A stretch of DNA of 64,000 nucleotides from Deltaproteobacteria bacterium (lineage in GTDB: Bacteria; Bdellovibrionota; FAC87; UBA2466), in the NCBI GenBank assembly GCA_016196825.1, contig JACPWY010000007.1, forward strand, positions 66,468 to 130,467, given 5' to 3'. Shown here one piece after another: positions 15,266-23,898 of the stretch. Position 1 is the stretch's first letter. Each line of letters opens with the position of its first letter. A model generated the notes under the pieces. It did not search any database. It had not been told where the DNA came from and saw only the letters and a list, made by a program, of their open reading frames with translations. A program made the translations under genes and the position numbers.

Positions 15266-15341
<76 letters not shown>

Positions 15342-15680
15342 TTTTGCCGGGGACGACCTTGGAAACGCATGCCCGCATAGTAACCATTAATCGTAACTGT
15401 ATCCATTGAGTGCCCAGTAACGAAAAAGGTGGCGTGGGATCATGCCGACTCACCTCACTGCGATGGTAACCACACAGGGAGGATTTGTTCGGGAGACCCG
15501 GCTGGCGGACGCAGGGTTTTGGCTTGGACAAGGTGAGCTTCCGCTGACGAGATCCCCAGCCCCACCACGGCGGCCTGCGAAGTGGTTCGACGCCCTGTTC
15601 TTCGGGCTACGTCGTGGATGGGGTGTTATGTAACCTGCTCACACTCTGGCAAGACCATGGGGCTAAAACCGCTATCCTTT
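15342..15680. other. Gene-free stretch downstream of tRNA-Gly
   Basis: About 340 bases without a convincing gene. The minus-strand frame that runs over the tRNA into this stretch ends in the peptide ATRVELATFSLGS, a well-known artefact of translating a tRNA antisense strand. No duplicated tRNA end, integrase or clear terminator was seen. Confidence 0.6.
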
Positions 15681-16052
15681 TTATTCAATGCACAAAATGC
15701 GTCCAATCTCGGGCTCACCGAGTATAGCGGCGGTCACGCCGGCGGGGGCTTTCGGATCCTTCACAACTTTCAATTCCACCGGCACAGTGCAACTTCTAAA
15801 ACCCACGGGATGGTGGGCGAAAGTAAGCGAGAGCGTGAACACCTTATTCAGAAGGGCCTCACCTTCGGAATCCACCGATGCTTTGAGCAATTCCAGACCA
15901 CTCAATTCACCCGTAGGCGAAAGGTGCTTCCCAAGAGCCTTGGAGGCCAGCACACGCTGCAGCGCCTTGAGATGGGAATACTCGCTGAGTTTAGCGTGGC
16001 CGGTCGTCGAAAAGAAAAGGCCCGCGACCGAGACAAAGAGAACGTGTTTCAT
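15681..16052 (-). CDS. Small secreted protein of unknown function
   Basis: 123 residues with a good signal peptide MKHVLFVSVAGLFFSTTGHA. The mature part has a helical first half (EYSHLKALQRVLASKAL) and a beta second half with two Cys (SCTVPVELKVV and ILCIE) that could form a disulfide. The start is supported by GGAGG just upstream (GGAGGTACCC then ATG). No family recognised. Belongs to the accessory stretch of exported proteins. Confidence 0.65.
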   Translation of the reverse strand: MKHVLFVSVAGLFFSTTGHAKLSEYSHLKALQRVLASKALGKHLSPTGELSGLELLKASVDSEGEALLNKVFTLSLTFAHHPVGFRSCTVPVELKVVKDPKAPAGVTAAILGEPEIGRILCIE

Positions 16053-16132
16053 GGGTACCTCCAGTAGCCTTCCGACTACCGCGAGACAGGGGCGAGCGCA
16101 AGAAAAAGTGTTGTCCCGTTTTCTCAGTAAAG

Positions 16133-16712
16133 TTACTGACAGGTTACGGGATCAAAGTAGAGAGCTTTGAATTTTGAGCAGTCCAAACTCACCCGGTCGA
16201 TCTCCACTTTGGAGTCAGATTGGCAGGAGAGTTCCATGCCATCACCGACGGAAAACGGGCTAGTTCCCGCGGTCAGGAGCGGACGATCAAAATAGTACAC
16301 ACCGGCTACCTTCACCTGATCGACTACGTTGGGCATCACCCAGATGTCTCCCAACAACTGCAGCCGTAGAGAAATAGAACCCGGATCACTCTCGGACGGC
16401 TTCTTCACGGTAAAGTCTAGGAAGTGAGGCCTCCCATATTCTTGGCCGGCCATGAGTCCTTCACTATATCCGCCGCAGGTGGCCTCCCAGAGGCCCGTCC
16501 GAGTCGTATTCCCAGGCTGGTTAGCACACGCGAGGCGCGCGGAAAGATACCATCCCGTCGAGGAATCGACAGAAGGACAGGTGGCTTCGCAATTCATAGG
16601 AATGGGTTACACCTTTTAAGGCCGCTCCTAAGCGAGCCTTCGGAGCCAAGTTCGTTTCAGGACAGGCTGCGGTAAGAAACAAAACAATTACGTAGCACAC
16701 AGACTTTCGCAT
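16133..16712 (-). pseudogene. Lipoprotein gene interrupted by a frameshift
   Basis: Two overlapping minus-strand frames make one sensible protein. From 16712 the first frame encodes a lipoprotein signal, MRKSVCYVIVLFLTAAC, with PETNLAPKARLGAALKG after the lipidated Cys, then degenerates and stops at 16521. The second frame starts at 16597 and gives a Cys-rich mature domain (MNCEATCPSVDSSTGW, RLACANQPG, EATCGGY, ELSCQSDS, SLDCSKFK, PVTCQ) without a signal of its own. The switch must occur around 16600-16615. Either a real frameshift mutation or a sequencing error splits the gene. No family recognised; the many Cys suggest disulfide bonding outside the cytoplasm. Confidence 0.6.
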
Positions 16713-17043
16713 ACTCCCCCCACCTTCTCTATCGGATCCTTTTTTCGCGAACTTAATGTCGGTATTTTCGAGCGAGGTGGGGACTCTGCCGTGTCAGGCA
16801 ACTGTAGTTAATTCGGAGTTATTTCGTTGAGGGTTTGGGGCGTGCCGTACATGGGATGATTATGGGATGATATGTAAACTTTCCCGCGCCCGATGAGACT
16901 GTAGCCCTAAAACCTTTGAGTTCTAGAATGAAGTGAAGGAACTTGAAAGACTCCGGCAGCCACCTCTATAGAAGTCTGGCCACTGACGCTTTCCGGAGCT
17001 TTTATTGCTACTCATGTTCCTCCGCTTCCAAAGGCCTAGACAG
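16713..17043. other. Gene-free stretch upstream of the second HigBA-like module
   Basis: About 330 AT-richer bases. It contains a short direct repeat, ATGGGATGAT at 16851-16860 and 16862-16871. No tRNA, hairpin or credible ORF was recognised. It presumably holds the promoter of the split lipoprotein gene at its left end. Confidence 0.55.
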
Positions 17044-17065
17044 TAGTTATCATATATGATAACTA
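17044..17065. promoter_or_regulatory. Perfect 22-base palindrome, operator of the second HigBA-like module
   Basis: Two 11-base arms, TAGTTATCATA and TATGATAACTA, abut without a spacer, 12 bases upstream of the toxin start codon. Position and symmetry fit autorepression by the antitoxin or toxin-antitoxin complex. Confidence 0.75.
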
Positions 17066-17077
17066 TATAGGTAGAGT

Positions 17078-17431
17078 ATGCAGAGCAACAAGATTCGCAT
17101 CCAGGAATACGTTGAAGAGAACGGCGACAATCCCTTTCGGGAATGGCTGGAAGAGTTGGACAAGAGCGTCGCAGCTAGGATCCAAGCGAGGGTCTTTCGA
17201 TTTGAAACTGGTAATCTCGGGGATGCGAAAAATTTGAAAGACGGAATTTGGGAAGCGAAGTTTGATATTGGTCCAGGCTATCGGCTCTATTTCGGTCGAG
17301 ATGGTCTTGTCGTTGTTGTTCTGCTTTGTGGCGGAGACAAGTCGTCGCAAGCCAGCGATATCGAAAAGGCGAAACACTATTGGGACAACTATAAGAGTAG
17401 AAAGGGAGTAGATCATGCCAAGAAGAAGTAA
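17078..17431 (+). CDS. HigB-like toxin (phage Gp49 family)
   Basis: 117 residues. The segment ENGDNPFREWLEELDKSVAARIQARVFRFETGNLGDAKNLKDGIWEAKF, then GYRLYFGRDGLVVVVLLCGGDKSSQASDIEKAKHYW, is the Gp49/HigB form of the RelE fold, with the conserved 'GDKssQ..DI..A..yw' end. Predicted mRNA interferase acting at the ribosome. It overlaps the antitoxin gene by 17 bases, and a perfect palindrome lies just upstream. Confidence 0.9.
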   Translation: MQSNKIRIQEYVEENGDNPFREWLEELDKSVAARIQARVFRFETGNLGDAKNLKDGIWEAKFDIGPGYRLYFGRDGLVVVVLLCGGDKSSQASDIEKAKHYWDNYKSRKGVDHAKKK

Positions 17432-17714
17432 AGACTGGAATGAAGGGTTAGCTAAGGATCTGAAGGATCAGGAATTTGCTCGGGAATTCATTATGGGCGC
17501 TCTCGAAGAGGGCCTTTCGGCCCAAGAGGCCCTTCGCAAAGTCATTTTGACTTATGGTCTAAAGGAATACTCAAAGAAAGCAAAAATTCCGAGTTCGAAT
17601 ATTTCAAGAGCGCTTAGTTCAAAACATAATCCAACTCTTGAAACACTGAACCGCCTACTTAAGCCATTCGGGTTGCGTCTTGTTGTTGCGCCATTAAAGT
17701 CCAAGGCTGCATGA
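17415..17714 (+). CDS. HigA-like antitoxin
   Basis: 99 residues. A charged N-terminus (MPRRSKDWNEGLAKDLKDQEFAREFI) leads into a helix-turn-helix: ALRKVILTYGLKEYSKKAKIPSSNISRALSSKHNPTLETLNRLLKPFGLRL. This is the antidote type that pairs with Gp49-like toxins. Overlap with the toxin gene implies coupled translation; autoregulation at the 22-base palindrome is inferred. Confidence 0.88.
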   Translation: MPRRSKDWNEGLAKDLKDQEFAREFIMGALEEGLSAQEALRKVILTYGLKEYSKKAKIPSSNISRALSSKHNPTLETLNRLLKPFGLRLVVAPLKSKAA

Positions 17715-17775
17715 CGTGAGTTGCGTCAACTAGTTTCGCTTCCTCAAAGGGGGTGTGGGTTTCTTTGGTTGGTGA

Positions 17776-18726
17776 CTACCGGACGGATTCTCCTCCGCAG
17801 CGTCTTCCATTTCGCGAATGGCCAACGCGGGGGGCGGAGTCATGTGTGCAAGTTTCAAAATACTTTGTTTGGCTATAGTTTGCGGGAAAAATCTCGAGAC
17901 TTGGCCCTTCCTCCAATGAATAGGAGGATTGTGGGAGCCAGCTGCCAAATGCATAGTTAATCGTATGATCGATCTCACGAATAGGACCTGTATGGGTGAA
18001 ACAGGCGTACGTGGCCTTCGCTACCCTAATAGTCACCATTCCCTTGGGTGTTTTTCCACCTCGATTCGTTCGTACACAAGCATAGTAAATTAGATGCTCA
18101 TGCAACCGGTCTTTGCCTGACGCCTTTTTCTCTTTCGGATCGATCCTAATCACGCCGTAGGTTCTTTGATCTAAGCGTCCCTGAATCTCGAGAATGCGTT
18201 GGTGGAAATCCTTCCAGAGACCGGGGATTACTTCATGATTATCAGCCCCATCGGCCATAGCCCCAGTGAAAGGTGCCGATAAGCCGACTAACTCTAGGTC
18301 ATCTACCTCTTTGAAATTTGGATGCATAATCCTTCCCTCCTGGAGACGTGCGACGTACTCCTCCGTCATCTTAAGTTTTCGAATGGACTGTGAACTCTGT
18401 CCGCCTTCCGACCGAAACTTCTTCGGAGGAAGACCGTGGTATCTTTTGAAGGCCCGAGTGAATGACTCCTGAGACTCAAATTGCAGATCTAAAGCAATTT
18501 CGAGAATCGGGGTTCCTGCCTTCAATAGTTTGTCTGCCGCCAGCGTCATTCTGCGAGCTGATACGTAGCCATGCACCGTCTCTCGAGTCAGGGCCCTGAA
18601 AAGGCTCTGGAAGTGCCAGGGTGAAAACCCTGCCATTTTGGCGATATCATAAATGTCGAGCGGACTTTCGAGATTCTCCTCGGTGTAATCTAAAGCCCTT
18701 TGTAACCTCTCGAGATAATCGTTCAC
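17776..18726 (-). CDS. AraC-family regulator with GyrI-like ligand domain
   Basis: 316 residues. Residues ~5-105 form the double helix-turn-helix of AraC proteins (LDIYDIAKMAGFSPWHFQSLFRALTRETVHGYV, then ILEIALDLQFESQESFTRAFKRYHGLPPKKFR). Residues ~125-290 are a GyrI/SOUL-like effector domain (VDDLELVGLSAPFTG, TYGVIRIDP, VRVAKATYACFTHTGP, SLEEGPSLEIF). The arrangement matches Rob/BmrR-like sensors of small hydrophobic molecules. The usual GyrI ending (a charged strand such as 'EIYIPI') is replaced by ETCTHDSAPRVGHSRNGRR, so the 3' end may have been altered by a rearrangement or frameshift. Target genes are not evident. Confidence 0.83.
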   Translation of the reverse strand: MNDYLERLQRALDYTEENLESPLDIYDIAKMAGFSPWHFQSLFRALTRETVHGYVSARRMTLAADKLLKAGTPILEIALDLQFESQESFTRAFKRYHGLPPKKFRSEGGQSSQSIRKLKMTEEYVARLQEGRIMHPNFKEVDDLELVGLSAPFTGAMADGADNHEVIPGLWKDFHQRILEIQGRLDQRTYGVIRIDPKEKKASGKDRLHEHLIYYACVRTNRGGKTPKGMVTIRVAKATYACFTHTGPIREIDHTINYAFGSWLPQSSYSLEEGPSLEIFPANYSQTKYFETCTHDSAPRVGHSRNGRRCGGESVR

Positions 18727-18772
18727 AACTCAGGTATTCTACGACAAACGAAATGGCTTTTCCTGACGAATT

Positions 18773-19012
18773 GTGCGCAACCTTATAAACGCCTCAGCAG
18801 TGTGCCTACTGGATCAATTGTTGGCGGGTTGGAAAAGGTTGGGGTTTGCTTCGAAGGTTGAGGCTTCTCGAGCCTGCCGCCAGTTAGACAGTTTACTGGC
18901 TAAGCACATTGCTGAAGACCCTGCCCGATATTTGATAACGCTCTCACCAGAAGAGGTGACAGCGCTTGTCACCTCTCATTTTCAACAACTTGGACTCGCC
19001 GTTCCGCCGTGA
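18773..19012 (+). CDS. Possible small protein, unknown
   Basis: 79 residues from GTG. The sequence is helical and protein-like (LLDQLLAGWKRLGFASKVEASRACRQLDSLLAKHI, then DPARYLITLSPEEVTALVTSHFQQLGL), divergent from the AraC gene and convergent with the C39-like gene, 14 bases away. No ribosome binding site of note and no family recognised. It may be a fragment of a larger lost gene. Confidence 0.35.
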   Translation: MRNLINASAVCLLDQLLAGWKRLGFASKVEASRACRQLDSLLAKHIAEDPARYLITLSPEEVTALVTSHFQQLGLAVPP

Positions 19013-19025
19013 TTTGCTCTCTTCT

Positions 19026-19772
19026 CTAACGCTTAGCGGGCCAGACGCCGACGGCGCTGCCGTAGCGCCAAGCTTTTTGGAAATCGGAGACCTTCCACAC
19101 GACGGAGCCGCCGCTCCACCCGTGCTTGATGATCATGTAATCGACGGCTTTATACGTGGTGAAACCCTCGACGATTACCCAGTGACCGCCGACCAATTCG
19201 CCGGCTTCGGGCTTTCCGGACGATCCGTTCACATTCCCAACAGCCACGATCATGGGGACCCGTCGCTCCATCACATCTTTTTTCAGTTCGGCGATTGAGC
19301 CGCCCAGAACTGAATAAGTTTGCCAGGAATTGTAGCCAAGGTCCTGGGCCAGATTCTTCAGATGCCAGGGAAAGGTGGAACCCTTATCACTCCAGAGCTG
19401 GCGCTTGCGGCGAGCGAGGTCATGGATCGATTCGCGGCTTTCTCCCTTGCCGCCCATCTCCGCGGGTGGGTCGGCATTGTAGGGATCGTTTTGGTGGTAG
19501 TAGGCCACCACCATTTTCAATGCGTACAGGCCGCAGGTGTCGCCAGATTGGCGGTAGTAGGGGACATCAAAGAGTCTCCCCTGGGCAATGATCTCGTCGA
19601 TCTCCTTGTGGGTGAGCGCTGAACCGGCTGGGATCTGACCCGCCTGAATGCTGACCAGGGCCTGCGCCGTCCGCTGGCTCTCAGCCTTCTTTTCCCATGC
19701 AACGACAGGCGAAGAGCCAACCAGCACCAATAAGATCAATAGATTAAGCCAATCCAGCTCCCTTTGACTCAT
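19026..19772 (-). CDS. Secreted C39-like cysteine peptidase
   Basis: 248 residues from MSQRELDWLN (GGGGG 5 bases upstream); a frame to 19877 is longer but has no signal at its start. Signal segment LLILLVLVGSSPVVA. Catalytic features of the C39/papain-like fold: YRQSGDTCGLYALKMVVAYY (Gln and Cys near residues 75-80), GGHWVIVEGF (His near 203) and MIIKHGWSGG, where an Asp or Asn would follow in classical members. Unlike bacteriocin-processing C39 domains it is not fused to an ABC transporter. Probably an exported protease. Confidence 0.72.
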   Translation of the reverse strand: MSQRELDWLNLLILLVLVGSSPVVAWEKKAESQRTAQALVSIQAGQIPAGSALTHKEIDEIIAQGRLFDVPYYRQSGDTCGLYALKMVVAYYHQNDPYNADPPAEMGGKGESRESIHDLARRKRQLWSDKGSTFPWHLKNLAQDLGYNSWQTYSVLGGSIAELKKDVMERRVPMIVAVGNVNGSSGKPEAGELVGGHWVIVEGFTTYKAVDYMIIKHGWSGGSVVWKVSDFQKAWRYGSAVGVWPAKR

Positions 19773-19965
19773 GTAACCCCCTGTGTCGTTCTTCGACGAA
19801 ACCAATTTTTTTTTCGTTGGGCAAGGACTATTTGACTGGGTGCTCCGCAAGCCACCTTTTGGTGATGGTGTCATCAAGACACCGGGCGATGCCTGGGCTA
19901 CAGCCTAATCCCTGGCACGTTGCTTGCTCTACTAGCTGGGCAGGACCAAAGGCGGAGGGGATCTG

Positions 19966-20304
19966 GTGTCAAATATCATCTATGTATTTTTCGTAGCACT
20001 GTTCTTGGCTGGCGTGGCAAACGCGTCTCCGATCGCGGAATCGGTCGAATCCCTCGGGGTGCGAAGTGAGGCCTCGGGTTTTGCTCTCACCGGTGACTTC
20101 ACATGCAGCACAGATTCCTGGACGACGGAAGGCTCGGGCGGCTGCTCAACGGGAGCAATTCGGTGCCCTTCGGGGAGAGAGATTGGCTGCCAGGCAAGCG
20201 GCGTGTCCGTGAGTTGCCAATTGGTCGGCGGGGAGATTGGGTGGGTGCGCTGCGAATCCAGGACCGGTGGCTCGAGCTCGGTGTTTGAGGACCAATGCTC
20301 GTGA
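19966..20304 (+). CDS. Small Cys-rich secreted protein
   Basis: 112 residues from GTG. Signal peptide (MSNIIYVFFVALFLAGVANA) followed by about 90 residues with eight Cys (FTCSTDSW, GGCSTGAIRCPSGREIGCQ, VSCQLV, VRCES, QCS), Ser/Gly rich and probably disulfide-linked. No family recognised. Single gene between the C39-like peptidase (divergent) and hrpB. Confidence 0.6.
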   Translation: MSNIIYVFFVALFLAGVANASPIAESVESLGVRSEASGFALTGDFTCSTDSWTTEGSGGCSTGAIRCPSGREIGCQASGVSVSCQLVGGEIGWVRCESRTGGSSSVFEDQCS

Positions 20305-20367
20305 AGATCTGCTAATCCCTGCCGTCTCCGCTGGCGCTGGGCGGAACGACGCCGGCCAGGCTCGGGC

Positions 20368-22824
20368 GTGGTAGGTTGGATTGTGGATTCCTTACCCATT
20401 GACGAGATTCTTCCCTCCGTGGTGGAGGCCTTTCGGCAGGCGCCGACGGTTTTGGTGAAGGCTTCACCGGGTTCCGGGAAAACCACGCGCATTCCGGTCG
20501 AACTTCTCAAAGCGCTTCCCGCCAGCGAAAAGATTCTCGTTCTTGAGCCGCGGCGTCTGGCCGCGAAGTGGGCCGCTTTACGAGTGGCCGATGAATTGGG
20601 CGAACCGGTCGGGCAGACCGTTGGATACCAGTTTCGAACGGAGACCAAGAGTTCCCCCAAGACCCGCATTCTCTTTCTCACTGAAGGGACCTTTGTCCGT
20701 ATCGTGCAAAAGGACCCGGAGCTTCGCGGCGTGGGGGCGGTCATTCTCGATGAGTTCCACGAGCGCCATCTCCAAACCGACCTCGCGCTCGCCTGGACCG
20801 AATATCTCAGAAGCCAGCGAGGCGTGAAGGCGAAGCTGGTGATTCTCTCCGCCACGCTCGACACCACCCGTCTTCGCGACTTTCTCCCAGGGGCTCGGGA
20901 ACTCGAGCTCAACCGGCCCCTTTATCCAGTCACTCTCGAGCACAAGCCGGGCGGCGGATCTCTGGAACAGATGGTCGAGCGGGCAGCGCGATCTCTTGCG
21001 AATCGAAGCGGAGATACCCTCGTATTCCTACCCGGTCTCGGCGACATACGCCGGTGTGGAGATGGGCTCGCCCGGCTCGCGCGCGAGACGGGTTGGGCGG
21101 TGTGCCCGCTCCACGGTGAGCTCGATCGGGCTGAGCAAGATCGTGCGATGAAACGCCTCGCCCAAAAGAAGATCATTCTGGCGACAAATATCGCCGAGAG
21201 CTCGGTGACCATAGACGGAGTCTCCAGTGTCATCGACAGCGGTCTTCACCGCCAGGCCGGATTCTCACATTGGTCGGGAATCGGGAGCCTCAAGACCAAG
21301 CCGATTAGCCAGGCTTCGGCCATCCAGCGGATGGGGCGCGCTGGGCGCCAGGGCCCTGGTCACTGCATCCGCCTATTCACCGATGAGAGTTTTCGTCAGC
21401 GCCCTGCCTTTGATCTTCCCGAAATTCTTCGGGCCGATCTGAGCGAAATGGTCTTTGCTTTCTTGGCTTCGGGAATTCCCATAGATGCCGTTCGTTTTCT
21501 GGATCCTCCCCAGCCGTCGGTGATCAGCGCCTCGATGGTGCTTCTCAATGAGATGGGAGCGATTGATTCGATGGGGCGCCTCACACAGGTGGGAAAGGCC
21601 ATGGCCGACTTTCCCTTACATCCGCGTCTCTCCCGCATCCTTCTCTCTTCTCAGGGGCGGCCACACCAGGAGAAAGTGGTCCAATTGGTGGCCGCTCTCT
21701 CTGAAGGGCGTCTGCCCGATGGCGATGTTTCGACCCTGCCTGAGAATTCCTCTGATTCCTATCGGTTGCGGAAAGCCCGTGAGCGGCTGGAGCGGACGCT
21801 CGGGAAGAGCCCCCCGCTGTCAGTGTCGCCGTCGGATAGTCTGACGACCGGGATTCTGTCTGGCTTTGTCGATCGGGTGGCGCGCATCAAGAAGGTGGAG
21901 CCACACGCTGCTTTGCTAGTTTTTGCAGAGGGCGGTGAGGCCAAGATTCTCCGGCCCCAACACCTGATATCTGGTCAGTGGGTGACTGTCCTCGAGGCGC
22001 AGGAGAATGAACGGTGGGGGCGGCGGGAGACCATTGTTAATTCCTATCTTCCCGTCAGCGAAGAGGATCTGGCCTCGCTCGACACCCCCCTATTGCAATC
22101 GGTTTCCGACTTCCGCTGGGATCGCGAAAAACGGCGCGTAGTTTCGCGAAATGCGTTGCTCTTTGGAAAACTGGCGCTTGAGGAGAGAGTGGAGCCTGCC
22201 CCACCTTCCTTGGGGGCAGCCGAGATAGTGTTGCGGGAGGCCCTCTCACTCACGCCGGAATTGGCGGCGCGTCTGAGCCTACCGGAGTTCATCCGCCTGT
22301 TTGGCGGCCTGTGCGACCTTGAGAAACTGGAGAGCGTCGTGGCGCGGGCGCAGATCGCCCTTGGGCAGCCGAAGTGGGATCTGTGGAGCCTCTGCCGCGA
22401 GCTCTTCAGCCAGTTTTCATCGGCTGCAGAACTGAAATCGGCCGACTGGCTCTCACTCTGGTGGGGCGCACTCGCGGGGGGCGAGGACGGGCGATGGCGT
22501 ACTCAATTGCCGGAGGCGATCGAGCTCCCCTCCGGGCGTCGGGCGACCATCCAATACCGTCTTGATCGGGAGCCCTTCATGGAATCTCGGCTCCAGGATT
22601 TTTTCGGACTCGCCGCCACTCCCCAGGTGATGGGTCGGCCCCTCCTCCTTCACCTTCTTGCCCCAAACCATCGGGCGGTGCAGGTGACCAACGACCTAGC
22701 CGGTTTTTGGAAACGCACCTACCCGGAGGTGCGGCGCGAATTGTCTCGACGTTATCCGCGACACCCCTGGCCCGAGAACCCCCTCGAAAAACCAAAAAAG
22801 GGTGACACCCGAAAACCTCGTTGA
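20368..22824 (+). CDS. hrpB: ATP-dependent DExH helicase HrpB
   Basis: 818 residues, the normal HrpB size. Motifs in order: Walker A KASPGSGKTTRIP (near 32), DEFHERH (motif II, near 128), SATLDTT (motif III), NIAESSVTIDG (motif V), QRMGRAGRQGPG (motif VI), then the helicase-associated ratchet and the HrpB-specific C-terminus ending in EVRRELSRRYPRHPWPENP, a family hallmark. A 3'-5' RNA helicase of the DEAH/RHA group; its cellular role in bacteria is poorly defined. Start is GTG at 20368, with an in-frame GTG at 20383 as an alternative. The mscS gene follows after 15 bases, so they are likely co-transcribed. Confidence 0.93.
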   Translation: MVGWIVDSLPIDEILPSVVEAFRQAPTVLVKASPGSGKTTRIPVELLKALPASEKILVLEPRRLAAKWAALRVADELGEPVGQTVGYQFRTETKSSPKTRILFLTEGTFVRIVQKDPELRGVGAVILDEFHERHLQTDLALAWTEYLRSQRGVKAKLVILSATLDTTRLRDFLPGARELELNRPLYPVTLEHKPGGGSLEQMVERAARSLANRSGDTLVFLPGLGDIRRCGDGLARLARETGWAVCPLHGELDRAEQDRAMKRLAQKKIILATNIAESSVTIDGVSSVIDSGLHRQAGFSHWSGIGSLKTKPISQASAIQRMGRAGRQGPGHCIRLFTDESFRQRPAFDLPEILRADLSEMVFAFLASGIPIDAVRFLDPPQPSVISASMVLLNEMGAIDSMGRLTQVGKAMADFPLHPRLSRILLSSQGRPHQEKVVQLVAALSEGRLPDGDVSTLPENSSDSYRLRKARERLERTLGKSPPLSVSPSDSLTTGILSGFVDRVARIKKVEPHAALLVFAEGGEAKILRPQHLISGQWVTVLEAQENERWGRRETIVNSYLPVSEEDLASLDTPLLQSVSDFRWDREKRRVVSRNALLFGKLALEERVEPAPPSLGAAEIVLREALSLTPELAARLSLPEFIRLFGGLCDLEKLESVVARAQIALGQPKWDLWSLCRELFSQFSSAAELKSADWLSLWWGALAGGEDGRWRTQLPEAIELPSGRRATIQYRLDREPFMESRLQDFFGLAATPQVMGRPLLLHLLAPNHRAVQVTNDLAGFWKRTYPEVRRELSRRYPRHPWPENPLEKPKKGDTRKPR

Positions 22825-22839
22825 GTAGACTGGAAATCC

Positions 22840-23898
22840 ATGCAGCCTCTCGTCGATTTCTTCCACTCCAATAAGTTGCTTCTTCCCCTGGCCATAGCGG
22901 CGGTAGCCTCTGTATTGCTACTGGTCGTGAGGAGCTTCCTGCTTCGGTTTCTCGAGGGATTTCTCAAGAAGAATGATCGTTTTGACCACGGTCTGGTTTC
23001 TACGCTGCGGGCTCCGTCTGTTTTCTGGACGATCGCAATCGGCCTGTACATCGGCGTCGAGTATTCTGAGCTGTCTCCTAAGATCGTCACACCCATTATC
23101 GAGACGATCCACGTGCTGCTCGCCGTCTCGATGACGATCGTGGCCGCTAACGGTGCCGCTCGTCTTTTCAAGAATTTTGTGCGCGCCCCGGATGGCAGCC
23201 ACATCCAAAGCGGCCTCGCCATGGGAATGGTCCGCGGCAGTGTAATGGCCATTGGAGCGATGGTGATTCTCTCGATTCTGGGGATCTCCATCACTCCCGT
23301 CCTCACCGCTTTGGGCGTAGGCGGTTTGGCCGTTGCTCTCGCACTCAAAGACACACTGGAGAATCTCTTTGCTGGCATCTACCTTCTCACCGATCGCACT
23401 ATTCGCGTTGGTGACGTAGTCAAACTCGACTCCGGGCAAGATGGTGTGGTCGATGACATCGGCTGGCGCACCACTCGAATCCGGACGTTTAACAGCACGA
23501 CGGTGATTCTCCCCAACAGCAAGCTCGCTCAGGCGAGTGTCACCAACTATTGCATTCCCGACCAGAGATTCAGCACCGGTTTCACCTTTATGGTGGCGAT
23601 TGAGAACGATCCGAGTCAGGTGGAGGCTTTAGTGACTGAAATTCTCAAGAAGGGGAGCGAGGACATCGTCGGAATCGCCGCCTACCCTGAGCCGGTGGTT
23701 CGATTCATCAATGGTTTCATCCCGGGCGCACTCGAATTCACGGTCACTTACACGGTCACGCAATACACGAGCCAAGGCTTCACCCAACACGAGCTCAAAA
23801 AACGCATCTTCAAAATCTTTCGGGAAAAGAATATCTCGTTCCCACCCGCGCTTGGACGAAGTGGGTCACGAGAAGTTCCCGGAGGCAATTCCTCATAG
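22840..23898 (+). CDS. mscS: Small-conductance mechanosensitive channel (MscS family)
   Basis: 352 residues. Four hydrophobic segments (about 12-35, 60-80, 85-105, 135-160), the last being the pore helix GVGGLAVALALKDTLENLFAGIYLL with the Gly/Ala packing pattern typical of MscS TM3. The beta domain begins RTIRVGDVVKLDSGQDGVVDDIGWRTTRIRTFNSTTVILPNSKL, the family signature. It releases osmolytes on hypo-osmotic shock. One more N-terminal helix than E. coli MscS is likely. The 3' end overlaps the convergent DUF4143 gene by 6 bases. Confidence 0.93.
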   Translation: MQPLVDFFHSNKLLLPLAIAAVASVLLLVVRSFLLRFLEGFLKKNDRFDHGLVSTLRAPSVFWTIAIGLYIGVEYSELSPKIVTPIIETIHVLLAVSMTIVAANGAARLFKNFVRAPDGSHIQSGLAMGMVRGSVMAIGAMVILSILGISITPVLTALGVGGLAVALALKDTLENLFAGIYLLTDRTIRVGDVVKLDSGQDGVVDDIGWRTTRIRTFNSTTVILPNSKLAQASVTNYCIPDQRFSTGFTFMVAIENDPSQVEALVTEILKKGSEDIVGIAAYPEPVVRFINGFIPGALEFTVTYTVTQYTSQGFTQHELKKRIFKIFREKNISFPPALGRSGSREVPGGNSS

